DNA of 64,000 nucleotides from Stercorarius parasiticus (Eukaryota; Chordata; Aves; Charadriiformes; Stercorariidae): contig VWZL01002032.1 of the NCBI GenBank assembly GCA_013396915.1, positions 326,878 through 390,877 on the forward strand. Direction: 5' to 3'. The position numbers and the translations under genes are program-made. Position 1 is the first letter of the stretch; the number at the start of each line of letters is the position of its first letter. Below, in pieces: positions 42,601 through 57,600 of this stretch. The notes under the pieces are model-generated. The model did no database searches. It was given only the letters and a program-made list of their open reading frames with translations, and was not told the origin of the DNA.

Positions 42601-45600
42601 TTCTTCCCTGAAAGCTGCTTTAGATGAAATAAACTTTTTTGCCATGCAGTAAATGTTTTAGGACTTCTAGAGATGTCTTGGTAACCTATATAATCTTAAA
42701 TATTTTTTTTGTTAAAAGTTAATTTTTTATCTGTTAGTACATTTGACATCATTAAGTCACAAGGCAATTATATCTTTGATTTTAATGTAGCCGGAACTTG
42801 AACCAGGTATCTTAAAGCTAACAGACCTTTTGCATTCTCTACTAAGACATCTAGTGTAACACAGAATCGGAACCTGACTTAGCAATTTTTTTATTAAGTC
42901 TTTTACTTCTGAATGTGGATGTAATCTTATGAATACATGCTATGAGCATTCCATAACTTACACCTCTGCTATGAGGACAGGCTGAGAGAGTTGGGGTTGT
43001 TCAGCCTGGAGAAGAGAAGGCTCCGAGGAGACCTTATAGCAGCCTTCCAGTACCCAAAGGGGGTCTACAGGAAAGATGGGGAGAGACTCTTTATCTGGGA
43101 GTGGAGCAATAGGACAAGGGGCAATGGTTTTAAACTGAAAGAGGGGAGATTTAGATCAGATATTAGGAAGAAATTCTTTACTGTGAGGGTGGTGAGGCAC
43201 TGGAACAGGTTGCCCAGGGAAGTTGTGGATGCTCCATCCCTGGAGGTGTTCAAGGCCAGGCTGGATGGGGCTTTGAGCAGCCTGGTCTAGTGGGAGGTGT
43301 CCCTGCCCATGGCAGGGGGGTTGGAACTACATGATCTTGAAGGTCCCTTCTAAACTGAACCATTCTTTGATTCTGGATATAAAACTATTTGTGTATTACA
43401 TAATCACGATAATAATAGTTTAAAATATTGTCATTTAAAATTTGTTATTTAAGACCGCTAAATTCCTTTGAGTCCTAAATGCTCACAAGGTCTTTTAATA
43501 ATTACAAGTTACAAGAACATTATCCGAGTACATTGGAATTTAAAATTAATCTGTTTCCTTACATTTCCGTATAATTCTTGCACATGCATTTTTCCATACA
43601 CTTCTTGCACACTGGCATTGTGCAAGATTTCTGTGAAGAAAAATACTTTCGAATAGTGAAGGTAAATTAAGGATGCAGAGGAATAAATCACACAGCTTAG
43701 ACATTGCTCAGGGTCTAAGCATCAGGCTACAGTCCTACACGCTTGTTGGAAGTCCAGCGTGGCTGTCACCCGTGGGCAAGGCTTCAGTCCTGTGTGTGCC
43801 TCAGAGTGGGCCCCAGCTTCTGCTCTTACCTGTGTCAGGATACTGGTTCCCTGAAATGAAACTGGAGATTTAAAGCGTAATACCCAACTAAATGACCAGT
43901 AATTGTCTCATGAAATGCAGAATATACAGGTAATCCTAGAGTCTTAATATGTATGTTATTGAGACCTGTGGCATTTCTGGATTAAGTAGTTGTTGTCCTT
44001 AAATCCCGTAAATACGAACAATATTAAAATGGAATGTACCAGAAGATGAGATGTTAATGAGCAGAAACAATAAACTCTTGTACCTATTAAATTTTCTGGG
44101 AGCTTGCCATTGACCTTTACTGGGACCCAAAGTTCACCAATTAGCTTCTTTTATTACTATTTTTAGGAATTCTTATCGGAAAGTGAGACTGGGCAACAAA
44201 AACTAAACCTGGTAGCATCCAAAGGAGAACTGCTGTGCTCTGTTTTACCAAAGGAAAAGGCTAAAGTTATCCGGGACAAATCCGCTACCGCTAAAGAAGA
44301 TTGGAAAAGTTTTATCACCACCCTCCACCAGAAGGAATCTGCATTGGAGGTACTGAACCCATCACAGTGGGGAAAGATTGGATCTAAATTTCCTCTTTGC
44401 TTTTTCTTTCAAACGGCACAGTTTAGATTTCGTATATAGCTGTAAGTGTTCGTGATGTGACAGAACTAATAAAGAGTTTTCAAGAAGTCTAATTCTTCTG
44501 CTTACATTTTACTTTTGTTTTCTTATATCCTTACAACCCGATTCCACTTTGATTAAAGTGGGGTGTTTCATGCAGAAGAGTGTTGTTGTTCAAAGTAACT
44601 GAAGGTAGCAAAGACAGCAGTTGCTTAAATTCATTAACATGAGTCTCATCAAATGTACTGGATTACTAAAACACAATTTCTTTTTTTAAGGACTGTTATA
44701 GAACAGATTTCTGACACTGTTGCTGATTTAACAGTCCCAGTACAGTGGGTAAATGTTGTCTCTCTTTTTGCAAACTGGTGAAATGCAATGATTTATTTAA
44801 GCAACCTTTTAAATAGACCCCAGTGCCTTTCTCTGTTCAGAACTCACAATCCAAGCAGCACAGAAGGTGAATATCTTAAAAGCATAATCTCTTTAAAGGT
44901 CATAGATTTTAAGGTCAAAAGGTCTTAGCTGGAATTCCCTGCGTAGCATAGGAGAATTGAAGTTCCTATGCATTCCCATTTCAAACCAATGCTGCCTAGC
45001 CAGCGGAGAAGAAGTTTAAATATATTTAATACATTGTGTAGGAAAGCCTTTAAAAGAAAATATTTCAGGTGGCAAGGACTTACCTTTCTTCATCTCAGGG
45101 TTGCCATGGGAAGATCTCCTTAGAGGTTAATGTTTTTGAGCGAAGCGTTTTTCTGTCTCATAGGCTCAGTTTTTCATTCTGGTAAGGCTACAGCTAAAAA
45201 GAAAACTAAATCAGTCTGGGGTAAAAAAAATAAAAATAACTAGGGCACAGGAGCTATTTCTAATCCAGATGAATTATTTCAGATGCTCTTTTTTTTTTTT
45301 TAATAATGCAGAATAAGTATACAACAAAAATATGCAGGCACTGAAGGAATGCCTACATATGCCTTTAAACACACATTTTCATAACCAAAATTTTACACTG
45401 AAACAGAATATAACGAGAAATGATCACCAGAATTGGGTTGAACGTAGTCATACATCACCTAGGAACAGTGGCAGCCCCTTTAAGGAGGGGTCAGTGTGGA
45501 TGACTGCAGTCAGATGTTAGGTAACTTGTATCCCAAAATAGCCTTTCTACAGTGTGCCTTGGCTTTGTGAGTTAGACTTGCATTGAGTCAAAGCTTGTAA

Positions 45601-48600
45601 GATCTGTAAAGCTTTCAGTTCAGAGGAAATTTGCTTCAGCCTCCCCTCAACTGCGTAGACATATCCTACGTTGTTGCCTCTATTTTGCCTCTTAAAGAGA
45701 TGCTCTCTCAGACTTTTCTTTTAGTGGTCTGTTTGTGAGATGGGAAGGAGCAGAGCGGGTGCAATTTATTTTGAAGAGTTGTGTAGTGTTTGGCTGCAGT
45801 TGTGTATCCTTTTTGTGTGCTTGATCTGTGTGTTGTGCATTACAGTTACGCCCAGTGCAATGGGACTGTTGATAAAATTGTGTATGTCTTCCCAGAACTT
45901 AAAGATCCAGATGAAAGACTTTGAAGCAACTGCCGAGCCTCTGCAGGAGTGGCTGACCACAACTGAGAGGATAGTACAAGGAAGCAGCAGTCGGCTCCAT
46001 GATCTTCCTTCCAAGAGGAGAGAACAGCAAAAGTTGCAGGTGACTTCTTATAAGCCTTTTTAACACAGCCAGACCTTCCTGTCCCATCCTCCTGGCCTCA
46101 TTGATTTCTTACAAAAGCTTGATCATTCTAGCATCCTGACCTCTAAATAAGATGAGAACTGGTTTCAAGGATTGCTGTTGATGCTCCTGTTCCATCAGGT
46201 TCTGCATCTCCACATTTCTTATGACATTCTCCTTCACTGCTGTAGCTGTATGGTGTGCCTGTCTCAGCAAGCTTGCCATATGTCACTTCTATTTTCCATG
46301 GGGCCTTCATGCTTCTCTCTTTCCTCCTTTCTTGCACCCACTCTTACTATTAACGTGCTTGTGCTTTACAGTCTGTCCTTGAGGAAATAAGCTGCCACGA
46401 GCATCAGCTCAACAGGCTAAAAGAGAAAGCTCAGCAGCTGTGGGAAGAGCAAGCTGTCAGCAAAAGCTTTATGCGCAGAGTGTCTCAGTTGTCTTCTCAG
46501 TATCTTACTCTAAGCAATCTGACAAAGGTAATGCACTCAGTGTATGTGCTTTTAAGCAGCTCATTTGATGTATGTGGGGAAAGAGACTGAAACGTGAAGC
46601 ACTGCAGTTGTCTTGCATGTCTGCTCTGTGGTGTGTCTCGGCTATCTTGTCTTCCACACTGGCTTTGGAGAGTGGGAAGCTAACATGGACTGTCAACAAA
46701 ATGGAATTGTGATTTTTTTTTTTATTTTTTTTTTCTTAAACGTGTTTTGATTAAAAATTAAACCCCGCCTGATTATACAATAATTATGCAGATCAATTAT
46801 AATGATTATACAATAATCAAGTTTGATTTTCATTATTTCAAGTAGTGAAGACATTTATTTTTGTAATAAGTGGCACCCGAAAAAAGTATTTTTTCCAAAA
46901 TTAGGGGAGTTATTTTTGTTAGAAAATACAGAAAAGTTATTACTTCATGGCATCCTACGGTGATGATTTATGATTTGTACTGTCAGCATCGCTTCATCTA
47001 AAATGAATAGCTTGGTCTTCTAAAAAAATCGCCTCTTAGGCTGCTTTTGAAGGCTCAAGAGGAGGCATAGGCCAAACTCTAAAGCATCAAGCTGAGAACT
47101 GAGAGTTTAACCTAACTCTCTTTTACAGAGTGGTGCTTGACTCACTTCACCATTTAATAGTTCTACTATCTCTATTGTGTAAACAGTTAAGAAGGTATTC
47201 ATATTAGGACTGTTATTTTTCACAAAGTTCCAGTGATGAAGGAGGCTTGATATTGATTTAGGCTTATAGTTACTGGAGTAATGAGAAGAATGAAGGATTT
47301 AGGAAGCGTGTTATAGGATAACAATTCCATTCAGACAGTATTTATGTTTGGGCAATTGCTAGTTTGTTAATTTCCACTTTTTCTGTGGAAATAAAAGTTA
47401 TAAAGCATATCTAGAGCTGTTTGGCTTACTGAAAATGAGTGTATAAATGGCCAAAATAAAGAGAAAGGGAAAGAGGCATGAGTTACTAGCATTGGCTTAT
47501 GTGGACAGAACTTGTAGGAGATGTCAGGATGAGAAGAAGGAATCTGAGGCAGAGGATACATATGATCCAGCCTATGAGAGAAATCCTGAAATTCTTTGGA
47601 TAGCCATGGACACTTGAGAAAGATCCCTGTCTGTAAATTCCTAAGCCTGTTTCGCTAGCTTCACTTTAGTTCTCTGCCACCATGTGAAATACACTCTACT
47701 CTGTTCTTGTTCACCTCAAGCCTTTTAGCAATGTGACTTGAGCACGAGTGTCAGTAATTTTTCAGAAGAGTGGTTATACCAATGGGAGTCATTGAGGAAA
47801 ATGGGTCTTTGTTTTCCAAGTATTAACCAAGTAATGTTGTTGTGGTGGCATAGCTTCACAGGCTTAAATCTGTCTTGTTCACTGGCAGATTTCACAAGTT
47901 ATCTTCAGCTGCAACACTGAGATGGAGTTTAGGTGGGATTTACTAGATGTTTAAGAAAAAGTGAAACCAGAAAACTCTCATCTACTTTGGATGAGAGGAG
48001 ACAATTAGATGAAGCTTTACATTTAGAAAACAGAAAAAAGGCATTTCTGAATTTTTCAGTTGTGTATTGTGTTTGGACAACTTGTGTGTGTGCGTGCATG
48101 CAAAATTCATTCCATGCTCAAGTAAGTGTACTTGTAATTATCAATGTATGAGGACAATTTCTGAGCATAGTTTATGAAACTCCTTCTAAAGTCCCTAAGC
48201 AGGTATGGGGAATAAGCAATCCTTTGAATAGCTCCTGGTGCTAATTGCTGTATGAATTGCAGGAGAAAGTTTCCAGAATGGATAGGGTTGTAGCAGAGCA
48301 CCAGCAGTTCTCACACAGTGTCAAGGACCTCCAGGACTGGGTGGCTGATGCAGTTCACATGCTGGATTCCTACTGTCATCCCACTGCAGACAAGAACGTT
48401 CTGGACAGCCGGATGTTAAAGCTAGAGGTATGGAAACAATAGACTCCAAAACCTCCTCTTTTTAGATTTGTAAGAAGATTGCAAATATAGGATACTTTAC
48501 ATTAATTGTTGCATATTAATGTAGTTACTGTTGGCGTTCAGACACGGATTTTCAATTTACTCAAAAGTAACTCTTTTTATAGAGGAAAGAGCTCATTATT

Positions 48601-51600
48601 AGAAGTTTTCTCTAAGAAGGATATAGGGACCTTTAGGGCATGAAAAACTGCATAGATGCAAATTCTTAAAAAAACTCAAAAGATGTTGGGTGGCTGCTGA
48701 AGGTTTAATGAAAGAAGTAGCATATTCACTTCTGTTAGTTTAATATATCATTTCCTAGATCTTACGGGTGATATGAATGATTCAGAACAGATTTTCCTGT
48801 AACTGTTTGCTTTAAAAATGGTGACTACAGTTAAGAAAATAGTACCTGTTGATATCACTGCACAAAAGATGTTGAGTAGCAGTGCTCAGAAAACAATATT
48901 TTTCATATTATTGATGTCTCAAATTTTGAGCCAAAATATGGACAAGCCCTCAAAATTTTCCCAATTGACTGTGGCAAAATACTAAAAAGATGTTTTGCCT
49001 TTTGTTTGTTGAGTCCTTCAGGTTCATGCTTTCAGGCTTTTCATGACTGTGTGTAATGTTAGAAGCTGTTAGTTTGCAACTGCACAGCTCCAGGAGCTGA
49101 CGTCTCTAAACTGACGTTGCTGATAGTCTACTGAGTTTATGTGTTGGTACCTTTGTGTTGCAAAGAGATCCTGGAGTTGTAGAACTGTATTTCAGCCCTG
49201 TAGAAGAGCTTCGTCATCACAACTTGTTTTCTCTATGAATGAATCCTTTTGTTTTCCATTTAAATGACATTCCCTTTGGAATGTCAGCTTTTCCACCCAA
49301 CAGTACCTTCTCCAATACACTGTGAGTACCTGCACAAATTCTGTGAAAACTTCCCTGTCAACTGATATTTTTTTTAATGGCCTAGACCTACCCTTTGAAA
49401 GTCACGTTTGCCTTGTGAAGCCCGGCTGTAAACCCCACTGTCCCTCTTCCAATTGACTGTTTGTACAAGCTGCTAAATTTTCGGCTCATTTTCCAGTAAA
49501 GCCAGTTTGTATATTCATGCCCAGTTAATGATAAAAGTAGAATAACATCCGCTTGATTTTAGGCATTGCTAGCAGTGAAACAAGAAAAAGAAATCCAAAT
49601 GAAAATGGTTCTGACAAGAGGAGAATCTGTTCTGCAAAATACTTCTCTGGAGGGACTACCGGTGATTGAACGGCAGTTGCAAACCCTGAAGGACAACTGG
49701 GCTTCTCTTCTGTCTGCTTGTATCCAGTGCAAGAGGTAAAAAGGGTATGAGGTGCAGAATGATGCTTACCTGTCGAAATTTTTGAAAAGTTAATTCCCAG
49801 CGTTGTATTATTACAAGAGTCAAAGTCATATAGAATGACTGCATTTGCCTAACGTTGCTGTTCTAGAGGCCTTAAGCGACGTATTCATTTGAAGACGAAA
49901 AAGGGGAGGAAACTGTGAGGGATCTAAGCTTTGTTAATGCTTATTGTCAGTATACTCTTAAAAGTGGATTCCATGTTCATAATCTTGATGTAAATTTTAC
50001 TTTGAGTTACACTTGATGCCTTGAACAATTCTCAGAAATAAGAAGATCTTGTCGCAGGCATTAATGGTTGCTCTGATAGATCCTGTCTCATTTTCCACTT
50101 GTTAGCATTTCATAAAGAGGTGCTGCAATTACAGTGTCCAGTAGTGATTCTCAAAGTGCTAGAATAAAGAAATACATGGGAAAAAAACATAGTCATCTTT
50201 GGCGGAGCATCACTAGTTGCAAATATTTCAATTTAAAACAACAAAGGTAATTAAACATTAGAATCCAGCAACTTTTGAAAGTATGCAAAGGGCCAGAAAA
50301 TTTCTAATTCTTGATCTTATGTTTTCAGTTGCATTTTATTTACTAAAGCTAGAACACGTCAGCTAGCTGCGTAACTTACAGACCTCCTTACTATTCCAAG
50401 CTTGGAAAACTTGATTTCTTTTTATCAGCCAAACTGTGTTCCTTGGTAAAACCTGTAGGGTTTGAACAGCTCTGTCTCAGACTGCTTAGCTTGTGATCTA
50501 TCTTTCGTATAAATATAGTCTAGAATAACTGGATATGACTATATCTGTCTCCTTAAATAGCATGACAACCTCCACTATCACAACAAATATATATTTTTAA
50601 ATTACAGTCAACTGGAAGGAGCTCTCTCCAAATGGACAAGTTACCAGGATGACGTTCGTCAGTTTTCCAGCTGGATGGATAAAGTAGAAGCAAGTATGAA
50701 TGCTTCTGAAAGGCAATATGCTGAACTGAGGGAAAAAACAGCTGCCCTCAGCAAAGCAAAGGTGTGTTTGCTTTACAACAAACCAGCAACAAAACTATAT
50801 CACCTTATAAGCAACAAAAAAGGCTGAGTAACTACAAGATTAATCTGTGGTCTTGTTTTAATGCTGCCCATTCATAAATGTGTTCTTTTTCTGTTTCGCA
50901 GCTACTCAGTGAAGAGGTGTTGAGTCACAGCAGCCTGTTGGAGACAATTGAAGTGAAAGGAAGTGGGATGGCTGAACATTATGTCACTCAGCTTGAACTC
51001 CAGGACGTTCAGGAGCGGTATAAGTTCCTCAAAGACAGAACGAGGGTACAGTTTTTCTTGATACCACTCCCTTCTGTTTGGTTGGCAACAAGGAAAAAGA
51101 TAAAGTCTTTTCATTGATCATTTATTTTACAGTTAAATGAGAAGTAAAAGTTTGGGGACAGCTGAAATTTAATGTAACAGAAATTTATTGGGGTGATTTA
51201 TCAATCTGTCTTCCTGTACCACTGAGCTTCAAATCTTTTCAGAAAGGTTCTAAAAATCTGAATAAATCATCAGGCGAATAGTCTGAGGAATTCCATGTTA
51301 AAAGTCTCATTGACTTGAGCACAGAAATGATTTTACCCATTGTGACTGAAAAAGTTGGGACCATCTCTGAATCTGTGATTTGCATAAATGTATGTTTTGC
51401 AATAAATGCAACCAGTCAATCAGGTAATTCACAATTGTGGTTAACTGTAGAAGCTACTATTGAATACAAACCTTATTAACAAGTACACTGACTCCAATGT
51501 CAAAAGACCCATCATAAGTACTACATTTACTGATAAGCGTTAATATCATAGATCTGGAAGAGATTAGGGCATAGACAGATAAAGAGGAAGATGGGTTTTA

Positions 51601-54600
51601 ATGTAAGATATAAGATAAAGAAGAAATAACAAAAGACCTGGTGATACATTTAAAGCTAGGTGATTATCTCCAGGTAACCCAAATTCTTTTGTCGTAATTA
51701 AATAATGCATAATATATGCTCAGAAAGGCAACTTTTCTTCATGCAATAGTGGAGTAAAATTGAATTTTGATGTCTCAATGATGTCTTTGTCCTGTGGAAA
51801 GAGCCAAAATTCAGTTTTTCAAACACATAAATGATTCGCTCTTTTGTGGTACTCTCTTCCACAACTGCAAAGAATGCAATGCAGTCTTTCTTTGGACCTT
51901 CTGTGAATGTATTCACTCAGGTTTTCCAGAGAGATGAGTAAGTCCTGGGAAGTACTACTGGTTACCTAGTATTCCTTTTAGCATGGGGATGCTCTAACCT
52001 TTACCTTTTTCTTTTGCACAAAGCTATACAGATTGCCTGTATTTGCTTAGCTTGAGCAACAGTATGGGAGCAATCAGAAATGGATGGTAGTTCAGAGGCA
52101 AGAGCTCTGTACCTCTTTCCTCGTGTAGCAAGAAGCATCCCTTCTTTCTCTTTCCATCTAATACCCCAGACGACTTTGGTCTTCCCCACTCCCAGCTGTG
52201 GTGGTGATAAGTGTCAAGAGTATGTTCAACCCTTAGAAAAGAAACTCAAAGTTCAAAACAAATAATGCCAAAGTAAAGAATGGTCAAATCCTTTAATAAT
52301 CCTTTGGCCAGATGGGAAACCTGACAAGCTTCCCTAAGAGTTTGTGGCCCAAGCCTGAGCAGACCAAGACCTGTAATTCCCTGCAGCCACTCTCAAGAGG
52401 CAAGAGAACTAGTCTCTCTTTCCCTCTTCCTACTACTGGGCATGGACAGGCCTTGTAAAAGATTGATAACATTCCTTTTTTCTTCCTTCCTCCCACTACT
52501 CAGACCTGTTAGAAATAGGTAAAGCAGACAGTAGGTTTCATGGCTGCTGTTTATGAAAGTGTTTTTCTTCTTATGTAGCCTGCTGCCCTGGGATGCAGCC
52601 TGTCTCGCTTCCATCCAAACTCGATTCTCCCTTCCCAGCATTTCTTAGAGGATGTGAGTTCCACGTAGTATACTTTTCTTGTGCTTAGAAAGACTCGTCT
52701 AGTGCTAATATATGACACCTTTCCTGCTGTACCCCAGATATGGTAATATTTTAATGCTGGGTTGTGAAATTATTTTAAGTCGCTCACCCATGCACACAGA
52801 AGACTTGCAGCCTGTTCCTCACTATGCTCTGTAGGAACTGCTCGCAAAGGACTTGGGTAGTCTTCACACCTAAAGATACTAGATACTCTTAATAGAAGAC
52901 TATTATTCCATTGGCAAAAAACCGTGCAATTTCTAAACTCATACTCTTACTAATCACTTCAGTAAAGTGAATTAAAATTGGTATAAAAATTAAGAAGGTC
53001 TTTTGTTGTTGGACACTAAGGTGTTATTTAGAAGTGATCCCAGATCAAAACTTCAAATCCCAGAAGTCACAAACTTATATGAAGGATCTTTTAGGATAAG
53101 TATCTTTATCCCCACATTTGCCCTCTCTTTATTGATCACATCATCCTCAGAATCCAAGTACTCTTGAATTCTAGGAAAGTTCAGCATCACATACAAACTT
53201 TTCACCTTGATGAAAGTCTGGATTTTATTTTTTTTTGGTTTGATGATACAGTAAGATATAGATACATGTACGTAAATATTTTGACACACAGGAGGCAGTA
53301 ATAAAAGCTGAAGGACTGCTTAACTTACATCAAGGCTACCAAAGAAATCTGAAGACCTTTGAAGTATGGCTGGAGAAGGAACAGGAAAAACTTGACTGTT
53401 TATCACACCTTGATGGTGATGCCCAGAAGCAGGAGGCAACACTCCGAGACTTACAGGTAAGAAATATGTGACAGTCTAAGTAAAAAAAAAAAAAAATCCC
53501 ACGGGTAAAATAACAGAAAGAAAGACTGTTACTCAATCACTTAAGTGACAATGAAGGGTGAATTTACAGCACTTCAGTAATTTCCCAGATATGATGTTAA
53601 GCTGGCTTAAAAAACTTTCGTACCTGTTGCTGCATTAGCAAAAGGTCTGTACTTGAGTTATGAAATATTTAGTACTTTATTCAGGACGCTGGGAAGGTCT
53701 TTGTGTTATCAGGGACTCTGCATATGTGTCTTGTTATTATAGTTTACTTTACAAAATCTGAATCCATTTTGAAAATCTAAATATATATTTCAAATATAAA
53801 CTAAGACAACACAACTATAATTTGTTAAGATAATTTCCTGGTTATGTTCTCTAACCAGATACTTTCTAATCAAGTTCTATTAAGCATTAAAATGCCACAT
53901 GTGTCCAGAAGAGGGTATCAAGAATTATTTTGAAATGATGTCTCAAACATAAGTAAAAATAAATGTTTATTTATTTTAAAAGATTGAAGCCTCACCTTGT
54001 TCCTTGTTTTTAAACAGATTCAATTTTAAAACCAGTCTTACAGTCTGCTTTCCACAGCTGGAATGTTTTGAATTTCAGCTTGTGCTGAATGGATTGCATC
54101 CATTCCGTGACAGTTCAGGCACCTAATGTTTCAGAACTGATGATAAACTTAGCAGGAGGGGAAAGAATTTAATGCATGCTTTGCCAATTTTCTACAATTC
54201 ACTTGTTGATAAGAGTGACATTTGGCTTGCTTTGTAAGTGAGCATGGCGTCATAGATGATCTTAGAGATAGTGTAATATGTCTTCAACCATAGATAACTA
54301 AAGGGAATATCTGGACAATGTGAGGTAACTGCTTTTGTGTTAAGTAGAACCAGGGCTTTGCCGTGTGTGAATGCAAGCTGTTAATGTAGGGTATGTGTCC
54401 ATAACTCTGCCTTTACAGGAGCTGCAGGTCCGCTGTGCAGAAGGACAAGCGTTGCTGAATGCTGCTGTCCATGCCAGAGAGGAGGTGATTCCCTGGGGCA
54501 TTCCCCAGATAGAAGACCGAGCCCTGGAATCCTTACGGCAGGACTGGCAAGTTTATCAGCACAGACTTTCTGAAGCAAGAAGCCAATTAAATGCCACTGT

Positions 54601-57600
54601 GAGCAGACTGAGGTTAATGGAGAAAAAATTTCAGAAAGTTAACGACTGGCTAACAGGTCTGGAGGAGAAAGTTGCTATCAGGACTGGGAGGCAGTCTGGT
54701 AGAGCAACAAAGGAGGTGCAGCTTCAACAAATGAAGGTAAAGAATATAGTTAAGGCATTCCTTAAGCAAAATACCCTGTGAGGTTTTCACATCAGTTCCT
54801 GGTTGCACTGTGAAAATGACAGGAAGCATTGGAATTTATTCTGAGGTGATGCATAGAGTGATGGATCAGAGGGCTTTGTGCCTTCTAGGTCCAGGTTCCT
54901 CCCATTTTATTGGTAAGGGTATGGCTACGCCAATGTTGGAATCTCATAGGGAGATCTGGAATTCCTATGCTCTGTGGTATATGAAGGCATAACTGAGGAC
55001 AAAGATTGGTCCTGGAGCAGGAAAGCATTACTATTGTAACAGGAGTAAAAGGTGACCAACGGTGTTGTGAAGTCTCTGCTGTGTTGATGTAATGATACCC
55101 CTTTAGTCGCTGCAAAGAGAACACATGGGTCTGAACAACCGCAGGAAGCAGATCTGAAGAGATTCTAGGTTATGCTTTACAGTCACCTTTAAAACTTTGG
55201 GCAAATTCTATAAGAAGTCCAGGCTGCATTTCTATCTGTAATTTGGGGGGGGGAAGAAGTATTGAATCTACTGTAATGAAATGCAGTCCATATGGTATGA
55301 TAAAACTTCCAGCATATTTGTTATGTTAAGCTTCATCAGATTCCGTTTTATTTTCCTGTTGTAAATCCATGTTTACAACCATGTATTTGTTTTCCTTTTC
55401 AATGATTTTGTGACAGTTACAAATAAATTCCCGTTGTGTTTAAGATATTTGAATCAGTCATATAAGCTGAATAATGTCTTTGTCACAGAAGTGGCATGAA
55501 GAAATTACAATCTACAAAGATGACGTGGAGGAAGTTGGGGTACTGGCTCAGCAAATACTAGAGGAAAGTCTCACTGCAAGTACAATGGGAAGCCAGGCTA
55601 CGCAGCTTACATCTCGCTACCAAACTCTTCTTCTTCATGTCTTGGTAAGTAATGAAAATTAATTCATTATAACATCATAATCTGTCAGTGAAGAAGCAAA
55701 TATAAACAGGCTTTCTAAATTAGACTTTATCAGAGTTTATTCATTACCGTAGGCTCAATAAGATAATATTCACATATATATTCATACATATACACACACA
55801 TACATATGGATTTTCATTGGTATTAGAGAACCATAATCAGGATAATGCCCTTTCAAAAATATTCAGTATTAATCAGACGTTACCGTCTTTTTTTGGCAGT
55901 TTCAGGGAAGAAATTCAGAACTCGGTATGTTTGAATGCTGAACAACCTCTAGAGAAATGTTTGCAGGTTGTCACTGAAACACGTAGGTACAGGGAAAATT
56001 TGAATTTATAAGGTACAGTTTTCAGGTCACTTTAAGTAGTAAGTGTCTCATAGTACCGTAATCGCAAGTCACAATTCGAATTTCAAAATGTAAGTACCTT
56101 TTCAGTGTTTAGCATTAACTCAGTTTTAATGTTAGTGATTGCTATATGTACACCCTGACAACACCCCAGTGAGAATTGTCCACTAGATATGAAAGTAATC
56201 AAAACCTGTATGTTTAATCTTAGTATGTCAGGTTTTATTAATAAATAGCAATTTATTCCTATCTTTAGCCAATGGCAATGATAAACATCTGGATGGTTCT
56301 TATTTTCTCTCCTTACCCTCCATGTTCGTTTGAAGGAGCAAATAAAGTTTCTGGAAGAAGAAATACGCTGTATGGAGGAGTCAGAATTGGCTTTTAGCGC
56401 TTACACAAATTGGTACGGAGCTACCAACAAGAACTTCAGAAATGTGATCGCCAAGTTTGACGTGGTTGACAAAACAGCAATGGAGAAAAAAGTGCAGAAA
56501 CTAGAGGTACAGCTTTCTTGAATGCAATTTTTGTTTCTGTCTACCAAAAAGAGGCTATATTTTAACAAGCGTCTTAACACCTACTTAAAATTCTGACTTC
56601 ACCTTGCACAGAGAAGTTAATAGGATAAAGGCCACCCAGTAGAAACTTCCTGTTCTCATGTCATACACACATTAGATCACAGTTTGGTTGTTGAGGTTAT
56701 GAATAGTCCTAAATAATATAATCCTCTCCTTCCATAAGACATGTTTGTATGTATTTTGTTTCATGTTCAAACTTGAAATAAATTCCCCTTAAAAGGCAAA
56801 CTGTCAAAAAGAATTTATTTTATACCAGTATGTACTGTGGCAAGAAGGGCTTCCTATTTCTCCTCATTGAAATAACTCAGTAGTAAAACTCATGTTTCAT
56901 CTCAGAGTCGTAGATGAGTTTTTCATATGTTCTGCAGCTTAAACATAATATGCTAAGGGAAAACTTTGATCTATTCCAGGATTTGGAGTATGAATCCTCT
57001 CCTGACAGCCCCTGGTTTCTGCGTTTATCTTTGCAATTTTCTAATGAAAAGTACATTAAATTTCCCTAGCAATTCCTTCTGATTCCTTAGCAAAATTTAA
57101 AAAAAAAAAAGAAAATTAGTCAGCCTCTCACTGATAATAGAACTACAATGAATAAAAAAAGAAAAAAAAAAGGAAAAGGCATATATTTGCATACTTTTTC
57201 TGTTAACCAACACTTCCTTCACAGTTGCTATTGAGTGATATGGACATAGGCCACAGTTTACTGAAATCTGCCCGTGAGAAGGGGGAGCGAGCTATAAAGT
57301 ACATGGAAGAAAAAGAAGCTGACCAGTTAAGAAAAGAAATTGGGGACCATGTGGAACAGCTTGAAGAGCTGGCTGGCTCCATCAGGAAAGAGCACATGAC
57401 TTCAGAGAAATGCCTTCAGCTGGCAAAGGAGTTCTCAGACAAGTACAAGGCACAGACTCAGTGGGTCATGGAATACCAAGCCATATTACATGCTCCAGCA
57501 GAGCCAAAGAGCGAACTCTATGAGAAGAAGGCCCAGTTGTCCAAATACAAGGTAAAAAAGGGTTATATCATTGTACTGTCAAATCGATTTTGACCTAATG

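Noticed and set aside
42991..43290. 99-codon frame as a separate gene
   Set aside because: It is the tail of the CR1 LINE polyprotein inside an intron.
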